A stretch of DNA of 64,000 nucleotides, from contig JACQSK010000007.1 of assembly GCA_016205975.1 (NCBI GenBank), positions 1 to 64,000 on the forward strand, given 5' to 3'. Shown piece by piece: positions 42,414 to 50,681 of this stretch (positions are counted from its first letter, which is position 1; every line of letters begins with the position of its first letter). The notes beneath the pieces are model-generated. The model was not told the DNA's origin. It ran no database searches and was given only the letters and a program-made list of their open reading frames with translations. The DNA is from Candidatus Uhrbacteria bacterium (lineage in GTDB: Bacteria > Patescibacteria > ABY1 > SG8-24 > GWF2-40-263). The position numbers and the translations under genes were made by a program.

Positions 42414-43637
42414 TCACGGCACATCGTGATCGAAGTGGAAGCCGCTTGAGCGAGATTTGAACTCGGCCTGGAGTGTGCCAGCACGTTTCCAGATACCCGC
42501 GCCGTAACGGTGCTGGAGTTGATCAAGAGAAGAGAGGACGGAACGCATGCGTCGTTCTTTTTTGAATAAGGAGATGCGTTTTGGGTCCGGACAGACCATA
42601 GAGGCTGTGATGCCCAACAGGCGCACAAGCCTTGAAGGAGCGACTTGAAAAAACGGTCGCAGGATGCGCCAGACAATTTCAAATAGAGCAAGTCCGTCAG
42701 TGAGAGGTTCCTGGCTCGTCCTTTGTTCTCCATGACCAGAGAAGTCTGCAAATCGAACATACGCGGACACGCGACAGGCCGCAACGCCATCGCGGCGCAT
42801 GCGCCAAGCGACTTTGTCGGCAAGGCCCAAGAGGTAGCGTTTGAGTATGGTTAGGTCGTTGGTATTTTCGGGGAGCGTGTAAGAGTGGCCGTAGGATTTA
42901 GGTGAGTCAGGAGTGGAGGTGGTGACGTGTTCGATTTCCCGGCCCCAGGCGGCTTCGTGGAGCCAGACTCCGTAGCTGTCAAATGCTTCGACGAGCCGGT
43001 CAACAGGAAACTCCCGCAGCTGGGCAAAGGTTTCGATCCCAAGGTCACTGAGCCGTTCACGAATACGTCCACCAATGCCGCAGAGGTCTTCTAAGTTGGA
43101 CCGGTCTAATAACTCGAGTACCTCGTGTGCCTGAACGACCGTGAGGCCGTTTGGTTTTACAGACTCGGATGCAAGTTTCGCCATGAGACGATTGGGCGCG
43201 ACGCCAATCGATGCGGTGATGCGTTCGCCGCACTCTTCGCGGACGCGCTCTCGGATGGCTTGGGCCATGAACGCGGCCCCAAGGTAATCCGTTGCTTCTT
43301 CTGTGAGGTCTAAAAAACTTTCGTCGACGCTGAATGCTTCTACACGATCCGTGAACGACCGGTAGATCGCGTTGAAGCGGCGCGTGATGTCTGAGTATTT
43401 TTCTGGGTCGCCCGGGTACAAAATAATCGAAGGGCAAATTTTTTTTGCCTCCCACGTCGACATGGCTGTTTTCACTCCCAGCCGTTTGGCCTCGATGGAA
43501 GCCGTTGCCACAATGGATCGCTTTTGATTTTTGCCCGTGATGCCAATGGGCTTTCCGCGCAAAAACGGATTTGCTTGCTGCTCAACAGACGCAAAGTAGG
43601 AATTCATGTCGATGTGAAGAATGATACGACTATCCAT
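42414..43637 (-). CDS. dinB: DNA polymerase IV (Y-family)
   Basis: 407 aa. Seen: ILHIDMNSYFASVEQQANP with the first catalytic Asp, GKNQKRSIVATASIEAKRLG, EAFSVDESFLDLT (the second Asp/Glu pair), GVAPNRLMAKLAS, a helix-hairpin-helix (LCGIGGRIRERLSDLGIET) and the little-finger domain. Translesion synthesis. Start ATG 43637 overlaps the 82-aa gene by 8 bp (translational coupling); ATG 43643 is an alternative. No beta-clamp motif was clearly recognised at the end. Confidence 0.95.
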   Translation of the reverse strand: MDSRIILHIDMNSYFASVEQQANPFLRGKPIGITGKNQKRSIVATASIEAKRLGVKTAMSTWEAKKICPSIILYPGDPEKYSDITRRFNAIYRSFTDRVEAFSVDESFLDLTEEATDYLGAAFMAQAIRERVREECGERITASIGVAPNRLMAKLASESVKPNGLTVVQAHEVLELLDRSNLEDLCGIGGRIRERLSDLGIETFAQLREFPVDRLVEAFDSYGVWLHEAAWGREIEHVTTSTPDSPKSYGHSYTLPENTNDLTILKRYLLGLADKVAWRMRRDGVAACRVSAYVRFADFSGHGEQRTSQEPLTDGLALFEIVWRILRPFFQVAPSRLVRLLGITASMVCPDPKRISLFKKERRMRSVLSSLDQLQHRYGAGIWKRAGTLQAEFKSRSSGFHFDHDVP

Positions 43638-43878
43638 CCGCATAGAGCTCGACGAGCCGCCACTCGAGTATTTCTGGATCGAGCTTGAGCTTAAAATAAT
43701 TGGTGGCATCAGAGACCGAGAAATAGAAGACGCGTTTGGTTCCCTCACGCGCCGTATGGACGAGGTTGACCTTCTCGAGTTTGTAATCGCGCTCATTCCA
43801 CCGCATCGCGTGGGGAACCACGCGGTTGTTTTTGAAGGAGACGATCACGTCGATAGGATCGTTGAGAAGCTCATGCAT
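43630..43878 (-). CDS. Small DUF6504-like protein upstream of dinB (82 aa)
   Basis: The AMRWNERDYKLEKVNLVH block and the final LKLDPEILEWRLVELY resemble DUF6504-type small proteins found next to Y-family polymerases in Actinobacteria (judged from memory; not searched). SD AAGGAGGT 6 nt before ATG. Overlap with dinB suggests a polymerase IV accessory. Confidence 0.6.
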   Translation of the reverse strand: MHELLNDPIDVIVSFKNNRVVPHAMRWNERDYKLEKVNLVHTAREGTKRVFYFSVSDATNYFKLKLDPEILEWRLVELYADG

Positions 43879-44184
43879 AGAGACCTCCTTTTGTGACGCG
43901 CGACATCATGTATCGGATGATTTGTTTCGTGCGGCGACGGCTTGTGCGAAGCCTGAGCGTGCGCAGGCTTTTGAGGACGCGTTCTTCACGGCGGCTGGGA
44001 AGAAAGGAAAGAGTGATCGCGTGATAACGAAGGGTAGCGATGGACATATGGGGGATGGGATCACTCTTAAGGGTTAGGAATGACGCAGAAGTCTCGCCTT
44101 GGCAATTCGAAGTCTACTGGTACAACGCGTGATCCCAACGCGCTGTATCAGCAGGCCACGAACGGCCAAGGACTCATTGTTTTC
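43879..44184. other. Intergenic region between dinB operon and lexA
   Basis: No credible gene. It contains an AGCCTG...CAGGCT hairpin around 43952-43972 and a wide inverted repeat AAGAGTGATC (near 44008) / GATCACTCTT (near 44060) with a ~40-nt spacer that could end the lexA transcript. Short ORFs here have unlikely composition. No copy of the lexA GTTCG/CGAAC operator is visible. Confidence 0.4.
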
Positions 44185-44799
44185 TTACACAGGCTGAAAC
44201 TTACGGATCACGGCACGGACGACTCCTTGGATGATGCAGTCTTGGACATAGAGTGGGTCCATGGAGCTGTTGGCGGGTTGTAGGCGGATCCGATTCCGCT
44301 CGCGGTAAAACCGTTTGAGCGTGGCAAACGCGTTGTCGAGCAGAGCCACGACCACCTCGCCGTTGCGAGGGCTTGGATTGCGTTCGATCACGACGAAGTC
44401 GCCATCGAGAATCCCATCTTCGATCATGGATCGGCCTTTGACGCGCAAGACGTATGAGTTCGCGCTATCCATCACGAAGTCCGCTGGCACGGCCATGGCT
44501 TCGTTTTCTTGTACGGCTTCAATCGGCACGCCTGCCGTGATGAGACCAAGCAGCGGGAGAAGGACCGATGGGCCGCTTGCTGACTCTTCTACCAGCTCGA
44601 TCGAGCGCGCTTCGCCCTCCTCGCCAATATGGATGAGACCTTTTTCAACGAGCGATTGGACATGACCATGGATCGTTGCAGGGGACGAGAGTTCAAAGTG
44701 CTCGGCGATTTCCCGATACGACGGTGCGTAGCCGTTGTCTTCGATCTGCTCGCGGATAAACTCGAGCATCTCAGATTGTTTTTTTGTAAGAGGAGGCAT
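44185..44799 (-). CDS. lexA: LexA repressor
   Basis: 204 aa. The winged HTH is MPPLTKKQSEMLEFIREQI then GYAPSYREIAEHFELSSPAT. The self-cleavage site is Ala-Gly in LITAGVPIEA; the catalytic Ser lies in VKGRSMIEDGI and the Lys in NAFATLKRFYRE. Controls the SOS regulon; dinB lies next to it. Start ATG 44799 with GGAGG; the longer in-frame extension runs into the operator. The promoter region holds a four-box GTTCG/CGAAC operator. Confidence 0.96.
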   Translation of the reverse strand: MPPLTKKQSEMLEFIREQIEDNGYAPSYREIAEHFELSSPATIHGHVQSLVEKGLIHIGEEGEARSIELVEESASGPSVLLPLLGLITAGVPIEAVQENEAMAVPADFVMDSANSYVLRVKGRSMIEDGILDGDFVVIERNPSPRNGEVVVALLDNAFATLKRFYRERNRIRLQPANSSMDPLYVQDCIIQGVVRAVIRKFQPV

Positions 44800-44809
44800 A
44801 GGAGGTTGT

Positions 44810-44851
44810 GTTCGTTTTATGTTCGTATGGTAGCCCGAACAAAAACCGAAC
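44810..44851. promoter_or_regulatory. Candidate LexA operator, four-box
   Basis: GTTCG at 44810 and 44821 (step 11), then CGAAC at 44836 and 44847 (step 11) form a symmetric set of paired direct repeats in inverted arrangement, starting 10 bp upstream of the lexA ATG. It differs from the single GAAC-N4-GTTC box of Gram-positive LexA. Confidence 0.6.
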
Positions 44852-44982
44852 GCAATAGATGAGTGTGGATAAGTCGTTTTGTGCACTGCACATCCCCATG
44901 TTGTCCGATGACAGGCGGAAAGCGGTTTGATATTCTGCTGGAGGAATTTGTTCATCCCCTCTGCGCCCTCCCCCTCCTCCCT

Positions 44983-46062
44983 ATGCTTAAAACCGTCGAG
45001 TCCGTTACCCAAGGGCACCCCGACAAAGTTTGCGACCAGATTGCCGACGCCATCGTCGACGAGTATTTGCGCCGAGATACGTTTTCGCGCGTGGATGTGA
45101 ACGTCATGGGAAGCCACGGCATGATGATGATCGGCGGGGAAGTGACGTCGACGGCAGATTTTGACATCGGCGCGCTCGCAAAAAAAGTGTATGAAGAGAT
45201 CGGCTACCATGACGACCTGGAAGTATTCGTCAACATCGAGACGCAGTCAGACGAGATGAAACGCATCCATAACGGCGTGACGGACAACGTGGTGGTGAAC
45301 GGCTATGCGACAGGCGAGACCCGCGAGCTCATGCCGCGTGCGGTCGTCTACGCGCACAACCTGGCGCGCCGGCTCGATGACCTGCGCCGCACGGACCCCG
45401 CGTTCTCCTGGCTCAAGCCCGACGGCAAGGTCCAGATCACGATGGACGGCTCCCGCGTGAAAGCCGTAACGATCCTTGCCTCGCACCAAGTGAGCATGAA
45501 GGACCGCGATGTACAGACCGCTCTTTTGGAACGTGTGCTCATTCCCGTCGTGGGAGAGGAAGGCGTACAGATCGTAATCAATCCCATCGGTTCCTTCACC
45601 GAGGTCGGTTTTCGCGCGGACTCAGGCGCGAGTGGGCGCAAGGTGAGCGTGGATACCTACGGAGGTCTCATTCCCCATGGCGATTCGTCGCTCTCGGGTA
45701 AGGACCCAAACAAAGTGAACCGCGCGGGAGCGTGCATGGCGAGATTTGCCGCGCGTTCGATCGTCGAGCAAGGTCTGGCGAGCGCCGCGCTTGTGAATCT
45801 TGTTTACTCGATGGGGCGCGCAGAGCCTATCCATGTGCAGGCAACGGCCTCGCCCATAGGCGGTCTACGGCCGAGGGCGATGGGGGAAAAGTCGCAAGGC
45901 GCGAAGATGGATCTCACGAACTTGATCCGACAAGAATTTGATTTCCGTCCTGAGGCGATCGTGGAGAGACTTCAGCTTCTGCAGCCTCTCTATCGCGCCA
46001 CAGCGTCCTACGGACATTTTGGGCGTAATGGTTTCCCGTGGGAGGAATGTCTTGTGTTATAA
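44983..46062 (+). CDS. metK: S-adenosylmethionine synthetase
   Basis: 359 aa, somewhat short for MetK (~380-400). Seen: ESVTQGHPDKVCDQIADAIV, GMMMIGGEVTS, TDNVVVNGYATGE, GSFTEVGFRADSGASGRKVS (related to the GGPxxDxGLTGRK motif but with G-S-F-T-E-V replacing G-G-P), HGDSSLSGKDPNKVNRAGA and ASYGHFGRNGFPWE. It makes SAM for PrmC, QueA and others. ATG 44983 follows a C/T-rich leader shared with dut-like and prmC. Confidence 0.93.
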   Translation: MLKTVESVTQGHPDKVCDQIADAIVDEYLRRDTFSRVDVNVMGSHGMMMIGGEVTSTADFDIGALAKKVYEEIGYHDDLEVFVNIETQSDEMKRIHNGVTDNVVVNGYATGETRELMPRAVVYAHNLARRLDDLRRTDPAFSWLKPDGKVQITMDGSRVKAVTILASHQVSMKDRDVQTALLERVLIPVVGEEGVQIVINPIGSFTEVGFRADSGASGRKVSVDTYGGLIPHGDSSLSGKDPNKVNRAGACMARFAARSIVEQGLASAALVNLVYSMGRAEPIHVQATASPIGGLRPRAMGEKSQGAKMDLTNLIRQEFDFRPEAIVERLQLLQPLYRATASYGHFGRNGFPWEECLVL

Positions 46063-46075
46063 TTCCTCCCGTATG
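46058..46075 (+). promoter_or_regulatory. Near-leaderless promoter of the 46073 gene
   Basis: A consensus TATAAT at 46058-46063 preceded by TGT, 9 nt before ATG; it overlaps the metK stop. Confidence 0.65.
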
Positions 46076-46522
46076 AAAGGGAGGAACGCAGATCATGCCA
46101 ACCGGTCAGTCGCGGCGGTCGTCGCGATTGTTTTAGTAGCGAGCGCGTTTCTCTTTTTACGAGGAGCGCCGGAGCAAGTCGTGGGGGTCTCGCAAGACGG
46201 CTTGGTGCGCGCCTCCGGGCTCACGCGTTCCGCGGGAAGCCTTGTGGTTGAGCGCATCGACGACGTGGAGACATCCGTGACGGCTGTCAGAAGCCCTGTC
46301 TATGAAGTTTCTTTCACGGGAAACGGACGCCTGGATCAAGGGGAGCTCGTGATGGAGATCGACGAGGACGAATCGCTCTCCGATAGTGCCTTGTACGCCT
46401 TTGATCGCGAGACACTCAACTGGATTGAGCTCCCAACGCTCTTTGACCTGTCGCACGCAACCCTCTCGACGTCGCTCTCGTTCTCCGGAAGCTTACTCGT
46501 GGTGGCTGGCGCGCGAGAATAA
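46073..46522 (+). CDS. Membrane-anchored hypothetical protein (149 aa)
   Basis: A signal anchor at residues ~11-30 (SVAAVVAIVLVASAFLFLRG) and a ~115-aa exported beta-rich domain. No family recognised. Start at ATG 46073 from the TATAAT box 9 nt upstream; longer in-frame starts lie inside metK. Confidence 0.6.
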   Translation: MKGRNADHANRSVAAVVAIVLVASAFLFLRGAPEQVVGVSQDGLVRASGLTRSAGSLVVERIDDVETSVTAVRSPVYEVSFTGNGRLDQGELVMEIDEDESLSDSALYAFDRETLNWIELPTLFDLSHATLSTSLSFSGSLLVVAGARE

Positions 46523-46524
46523 AT

Positions 46525-46554
46525 TTGATGTGCATAACTTTGATGTGTTATAAT
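46525..46554 (+). promoter_or_regulatory. Promoter of the 46602 gene
   Basis: TTGATG (46525-46530), an 18-bp spacer and TATAAT (46549-46554); leader ~40 nt. Confidence 0.65.
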
Positions 46555-46601
46555 CGAACCAATCTTTTTTCTTAACGTCCTTTTTTTCTACGGAGCATTT
46601 T

Positions 46602-47009
46602 ATGCCAACAAAAAAAAAGCCGGCCGCGGCCGCGCCTGAGAGCGTTCCAGCAAAACCGGTTGCGAAAAAGAAGATCGCGAAAAAATCCAGCAAGCCCACA
46701 GCCGCCAAAAAACAAACGCTGGTTCTGGACAATGCGCCGGTCCTCATGCAAGAGACGGAAGTGCACAAGCCCGACCACACCATCGAGGTGCATCGCAAGT
46801 TCGTCCTGGTGGGCACTTGCTCCCAGTGCGAGCACATGCCCATGCACGCCGGCAGGCTCGTGGCGCTTCTCTCGGTGGTCATCGCCGTCTTGTCCGTCAT
46901 GCTCATCGCAAAGTCCTCCCCCATCGACTTCAGCCAGTTCCAATTCAGCTTTGCCCAGCAGGAGGAATTACCTCAATCCGATTCCGCATTAACAGGAGGC
47001 TCTCGCTAA
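46602..47009 (+). CDS. Lys/Ala-rich single-pass membrane protein (135 aa)
   Basis: The N-terminal ~40 residues are a Lys/Ala/Pro-rich, histone-H1-like tail (VAKKKIAKKSSKPTAAKKQT), followed by a TCSQCEHMPMHAGR segment that may bind metal, then one membrane helix at residues ~85-103. The basic tail could hold DNA or ribosomes at the membrane (inference). Followed 2 bp later by the cyclophilin lipoprotein gene. Confidence 0.6.
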   Translation: MPTKKKPAAAAPESVPAKPVAKKKIAKKSSKPTAAKKQTLVLDNAPVLMQETEVHKPDHTIEVHRKFVLVGTCSQCEHMPMHAGRLVALLSVVIAVLSVMLIAKSSPIDFSQFQFSFAQQEELPQSDSALTGGSR

Positions 47010-47011
47010 CT

Positions 47012-47617
47012 ATGAAACGTTTCGCTTTTGCGCTCGCGGGCGCGCTCATGCTCTTGGGAGCAGGCTGTTCCCAGCCGGCTCAGGAGGCATCTGAAATCAC
47101 CTTTACCTATCCCGACACTGTGGCAGAAGAAACACCAGAGGTCCTCTGGACATTCCCAGGAACGCTTCCTGATGAGCAGATCGCTGGGAAACAAATCCGC
47201 ATCACGACCGAGAAAGGCGACATCGTGTTTGAATTGTTTGAGGACACGGCCCCTATGACCGTTTCTAACTTCGTGTACCTGACCACCGGCGGTTATTACG
47301 ATGGTCTCGCCTTCCATCGCCGTGAGGAAGGGTTCGTGATTCAAGGCGGGGATCCCAACGGGGATGGCACAGGCGGGCCTGGATATGATTTTGCCGATGA
47401 GCTCGACGATGCGTATGCGTATGAACGCGGGATCGTCGCGATGGCCAACCGCGGCCCGGACACGAACGGCTCCCAGTTTTTCATCATGCTGGACGACACG
47501 CCGCTGCCTAAGGCCTACACGATTTTTGGCCGCGTGACAGAGGGCCTGGACGTGGTCGATGAGATCGTCGTGGGAGACGTGATGGGGCGCGTGACGGTAG
47601 AAGATCGACAGCCATAA
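47012..47617 (+). CDS. Cyclophilin-type peptidyl-prolyl isomerase, lipoprotein
   Basis: 201 aa. A lipoprotein signal with lipobox LGAGC (Cys at about residue 18) is followed by a ~35-aa linker and a cyclophilin domain: FELFEDTAPMTVSNFVYL, LAFHRREEGFVIQGGDPNGD, MANRGPDTNGSQFFIMLDD and FGRVTEGLDVVD. The active-site Arg lies in FHRRE. Acts outside the membrane as a folding helper. Start at ATG 47012 with AGGAGG 12 nt upstream. Confidence 0.92.
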   Translation: MKRFAFALAGALMLLGAGCSQPAQEASEITFTYPDTVAEETPEVLWTFPGTLPDEQIAGKQIRITTEKGDIVFELFEDTAPMTVSNFVYLTTGGYYDGLAFHRREEGFVIQGGDPNGDGTGGPGYDFADELDDAYAYERGIVAMANRGPDTNGSQFFIMLDDTPLPKAYTIFGRVTEGLDVVDEIVVGDVMGRVTVEDRQP

Positions 47618-47618
47618 T

Positions 47619-48746
47619 ATGTTCACGCAACGCAGGGTCGAGATTCTCGTCCCTGCGTTTTTAGTTTGTCTGGTCGCTGTGCCATTTGTGGCGGGGTGGG
47701 TGGTTTCTGGGAGAGCTCTTACGGAATCGGATAGGACGTATTTGACCGATAGGACCTATGAAGAGGACCGTTCGTCGGACCACACGCCTCTGCCAGAGGA
47801 AGTCCGCGGTCTGTATTGGACGGCCGCCACGGCCCTGTCCTCGCGCGCGGACGAGCTGCTTGCGTACATGAAGGCGTCCGGTCTCAACACGGTCGTGATC
47901 GACGCTAAGTACGACAATGGTGTCGTGGCGGCATTTCCGTCGTCCTTGTTCACGACCCTCTACGACGCAGGCATCTACCGCATCGCGCGCGTTGCGGTCA
48001 TGCGTGACGGCGCGTTTGCGCTCGCCCATCCCGAGGTCGCCCTGCGCACGGCCTCGGGCGCGCTCTGGCAAGACAAGGTCGGCTCGCTCTGGGTGGATCC
48101 AGCCGCGCCCGACGTGACACAGGAGGCCATCGCGCTCGGCCGCGCGCTCTACGCCGCGGGGTTCGACGAGATCCAGTATGACTATGTGCGTTTCGCCTCC
48201 GACGGCGAGGTGCGTGCGATCGTGTATCCGATCTGGGACGGCACAACGTCCAAGGCCGAAGTCATGCAGCGTTTCTTCAGGACGGTGGGCGGCGCGCTTG
48301 GGGTAGACGGCATTCCGGTTTCGTTCGATCTTTTCGGCATGACGTTCTGGTCTTTGGGTGACTTCAATATCGGCCAGCGCCTGGTTGACGTGCTGCCGTA
48401 TGCCGACTGGGTGTCACCTATGGTGTATCCGTCGCATTATCCAGACGGCTTCAAGGGATACGAGAATCCGGCTGAGGCGCCCTATCAGATCGTGAAGCAG
48501 TCGCTCGATGAGGGCTTGCGGCTGATGCACGGCGTGTATGCCGGCTCGGATGAAGCACTCGCCTCGCACTTCCGTCCCTGGCTGCAAGATTTCGATATCG
48601 GCGCCGTGTACACGAGCGACTACATCGAAGCACAAATCGCCGCCGCCCGCGACACCGGCGCTTCCGGCTGGCTCTTGTGGAACGCGCGCAACGTGTACGA
48701 GGCGGCGGATTACAGAGAAAGTCGCGTCAGTTCCGAGACTTTTTGA
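47619..48746 (+). CDS. DUF4015-type putative glycoside hydrolase, exported
   Basis: 375 aa. An N-terminal membrane helix, then a TIM-barrel-like domain: VRGLYWTAATALSSRADELL, YMKASGLNTVVIDAKYDNG, EIQYDYVRFASDGE and ADWVSPMVYPSHYPDGF. These match DUF4015 proteins, predicted glycoside hydrolases. The EIQYDYVRF Glu/Asp are likely catalytic-site residues. After the anchor, SDRTYLTDRTYEEDR is encoded by a short DNA repeat (see findings). Overall role: cell-surface carbohydrate processing (inference). Confidence 0.8.
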   Translation: MFTQRRVEILVPAFLVCLVAVPFVAGWVVSGRALTESDRTYLTDRTYEEDRSSDHTPLPEEVRGLYWTAATALSSRADELLAYMKASGLNTVVIDAKYDNGVVAAFPSSLFTTLYDAGIYRIARVAVMRDGAFALAHPEVALRTASGALWQDKVGSLWVDPAAPDVTQEAIALGRALYAAGFDEIQYDYVRFASDGEVRAIVYPIWDGTTSKAEVMQRFFRTVGGALGVDGIPVSFDLFGMTFWSLGDFNIGQRLVDVLPYADWVSPMVYPSHYPDGFKGYENPAEAPYQIVKQSLDEGLRLMHGVYAGSDEALASHFRPWLQDFDIGAVYTSDYIEAQIAAARDTGASGWLLWNARNVYEAADYRESRVSSETF

Positions 48747-48848
48747 AAAGGACTCACACCCACGTGCCTTCTCCTCTCATAGGCGGCAGCCACTGCTGCC
48801 GCGTTCGAGTGCGCGTACGCTTCGGAAGCGGGAGCAGTGGCTCCCGCC
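48742..48848 (+). repeat. ~105-bp dispersed hairpin repeat, copy 1
   Basis: Begins at the stop codon of the DUF4015 gene. It holds two 8-bp hairpins, GCGGCAGC-CACT-GCTGCCGC and GCGGGAGC-AGTG-GCTCCCGC, whose loops are complementary, so the whole is also a ~21-bp inverted repeat. A second copy in the same orientation lies at 50470-50577; the two flank the 48921-50369 gene. Confidence 0.8.
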
Positions 48849-48861
48849 TCTCATGAATTAA

Positions 48862-48890
48862 AAATAAAAGCGGCCGGGGAGTCCAGCCGC
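48862..48890 (-). terminator. Terminator of the 50369-48921 gene
   Basis: GCGGC (48870-48874) pairs with GCCGC (48886-48890), followed on the minus strand by TTTTATTTTT. Confidence 0.65.
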
Positions 48891-48920
48891 GCGTTGAACA
48901 CGTTTTTGTTTCAGTCCTCT

Positions 48921-50369
48921 CTACCCGAGGTAGGACCGGCACTCGGTGATCATCCGGCCCGTGCGCGCGTACCAGCGCAGGAGGGAGCCTTCCAGACGCA
49001 ACCGGTAGATCGCGTGGCTGCCCTTGCCCAGTGAGGACGACGTCGGGTCACTGGTGAACACGCCCCAACAGCGGGGATGATCGAAGCCGCTCGCCACGGC
49101 ATACACGTGCTTGCCGTGGGTCACGACCTGGCGGAGGTCGAACACGCATCCTGCTGCGCCTTCGATTTCACTCCAGGTGAACGACCCGTTCTCCTCTCGA
49201 CGTCCGACCACGAGGAGTTGGCCGCCGCCCATCAGAGAGACCGAGGCGCGGAAGCCGTCTTGCATGAGGAGGAAGTCGTTGATGTGCGTTGCCAGGACGT
49301 GCTGCCAGCGCACACGCGTGTCACCCAAGTCGTCGTATTCCAGGATCTGGAGGTTCGTGGTCGTGTCCTTGCAGATGAGGAACGAGCCGATCTCCTTCAC
49401 GGGAGTCGTGGGGAGCTTGAAGGACAGTTGGCTACTGTCTGGCAGGACGACCAGGGTGCGATCGCCGCACCGCGTGCGGACGCTCCCATTGCCCGTGAGG
49501 ACCGGATCCCCGCTGACCTCGCCCAAGTCCTCCCAGGCACTTGCGTGCAGGGGGAGCTTCAGGAGCTTCCCGTCGACGCGAGCGAACACCGAGCCGTTCC
49601 ACGTGATGACCGGCGCGGAGATGGACGCGGCCTGGAGCTCCTGGTCATTGTTCACGATCAGCCAGCGTCCCTCGCCACGGGAGATGACCACCGCGATGAT
49701 GACGTGACCGAAGTCTTCGGCCGTGTACCCGTGCACGGCGGCCTGGACGCGACAGTCGGGCTCCCACCAGGGGATGGACAGCTCCTCCCAATCGGTCGTG
49801 ACGTGAGGCCTGGCATCGAGGCAGCGGATCAATCCGCTGCCGCTCCACACGCACAGCGTGTTGCCCGTGAGGACGGCACCGATCGGATCGGAGAATCGAC
49901 GTGACCAAGGGTAATCGTAACCCTCACTCAGGATCGATTGATCGAGGTGCCAGATGAACGGATCGCGAGAGAGGATGGTTCTCTCAAGTGCATATCCGTC
50001 CGTGTCGAACACCTGTCCCTCGTTGGTCGTGACCAGAGGGACTCCATCGACGCAGGAGAACGCGCCTCCCACGACTCGATCCGCCTTCTGCTCCCACGGG
50101 TTGAGTCCAGTCCACACGTGGCCGTCCTTGGTGAGGCCCGCGCAGACATCCTCTCCGCGCTTGTTCATGACGCACACGGTCGTGAGGTCGAGGCTCTTGG
50201 GCAGAAGGTTGCCCCACTGCGTCTCGAACACCTCGCCCGGCGTGAGCATCCGGAAAGGATCCTCCATGAACCGTTCCAGCAGTTCGACGGGGAGAGTACC
50301 CTCCTCGATCGCCTCCCAGACTTCCCTGCCTACACCGGCCAGACGCCGTGCTTCCTTGGTGAGTACCAT
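48921..50369 (-). CDS. Orphan hypothetical protein (482 aa), possibly beta-propeller-like
   Basis: Not recognised. After a ~60-residue helical start, the protein consists of recurring short beta segments with Gly/Asp/Trp turns (GHVWTGLNPWEQ, GQVFDTDGYALE, GSVFARVDGKLLKLP, GQLLVVGRREENG), suggesting a propeller or similar all-beta fold; no signal peptide. SD AGGAGA before ATG. The ~100-nt leader holds two hairpins (TGTCAGGC-GGTAT-GCCTGACA at 50391-50411, and CTGGGC...GCCCAG). Flanked by direct ~105-bp repeats. Codons end strongly in C/G. Confidence 0.65.
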   Translation of the reverse strand: MVLTKEARRLAGVGREVWEAIEEGTLPVELLERFMEDPFRMLTPGEVFETQWGNLLPKSLDLTTVCVMNKRGEDVCAGLTKDGHVWTGLNPWEQKADRVVGGAFSCVDGVPLVTTNEGQVFDTDGYALERTILSRDPFIWHLDQSILSEGYDYPWSRRFSDPIGAVLTGNTLCVWSGSGLIRCLDARPHVTTDWEELSIPWWEPDCRVQAAVHGYTAEDFGHVIIAVVISRGEGRWLIVNNDQELQAASISAPVITWNGSVFARVDGKLLKLPLHASAWEDLGEVSGDPVLTGNGSVRTRCGDRTLVVLPDSSQLSFKLPTTPVKEIGSFLICKDTTTNLQILEYDDLGDTRVRWQHVLATHINDFLLMQDGFRASVSLMGGGQLLVVGRREENGSFTWSEIEGAAGCVFDLRQVVTHGKHVYAVASGFDHPRCWGVFTSDPTSSSLGKGSHAIYRLRLEGSLLRWYARTGRMITECRSYLG

Positions 50370-50469
50370 TGCTTCTCCTGTTCACCACTGTGTCAGGCGG
50401 TATGCCTGACAGCTTCGGGTGAACCTGGGCTTGTGCCCAGTGGATGGAGCCTAACAGATATTGTTTGTA

Positions 50470-50577
50470 TTGAAAAGGGCTTACGTCCCATGTCCTTCCT
50501 ATACCGTCCGTATAGGCGGCAGCCCCTGCTGCCGCGTTTGGATGCGCGTCCGCATCGGAAGCGGGAGCAGTGGCTCC
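50470..50577 (+). repeat. ~105-bp dispersed hairpin repeat, copy 2
   Basis: Same orientation as 48742-48848. Shared blocks are TTGAAAAGG, TATAGGCGGCAGCC, CTGCTGCCGCGTT and CGGAAGCGGGAGCAGTGGCT. The rest of the 50370-50681 gap holds the leader and promoter of the 50369 gene, a further G/C palindrome near 50590-50620 and a terminator; no gene. Confidence 0.8.
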
Positions 50578-50618
50578 CTCGGCCGTGCCCGTCCTACGGG
50601 CGAGGCGGGCGAGGCCCG

Positions 50619-50659
50619 CCTATGAATAAAAAACCCACCGTCGCTAAAGCTTCGGTGGG
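50619..50659 (-). terminator. Terminator of the 51296-50682 gene (duplicated type)
   Basis: CCCACCG (50634-50640) pairs with CGGTGGG (50653-50659), followed on the minus strand by TTTTTT. About 32 bp (50619-50651) are nearly identical to 51513-51546. Confidence 0.85.
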
Positions 50660-50681
50660 CGCGTCAGGCAGTATGGATTCT

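Noticed and set aside
43826..44283. Two small plus-strand ORFs between dinB and lexA
   Set aside because: They overlap the ends of lexA and the dinB partner gene, lack start signals and have no recognisable composition.
44852..44982. SAM riboswitch before metK
   Set aside because: No SAM-I/II/III core was recognised; the leader is short and pyrimidine-rich.
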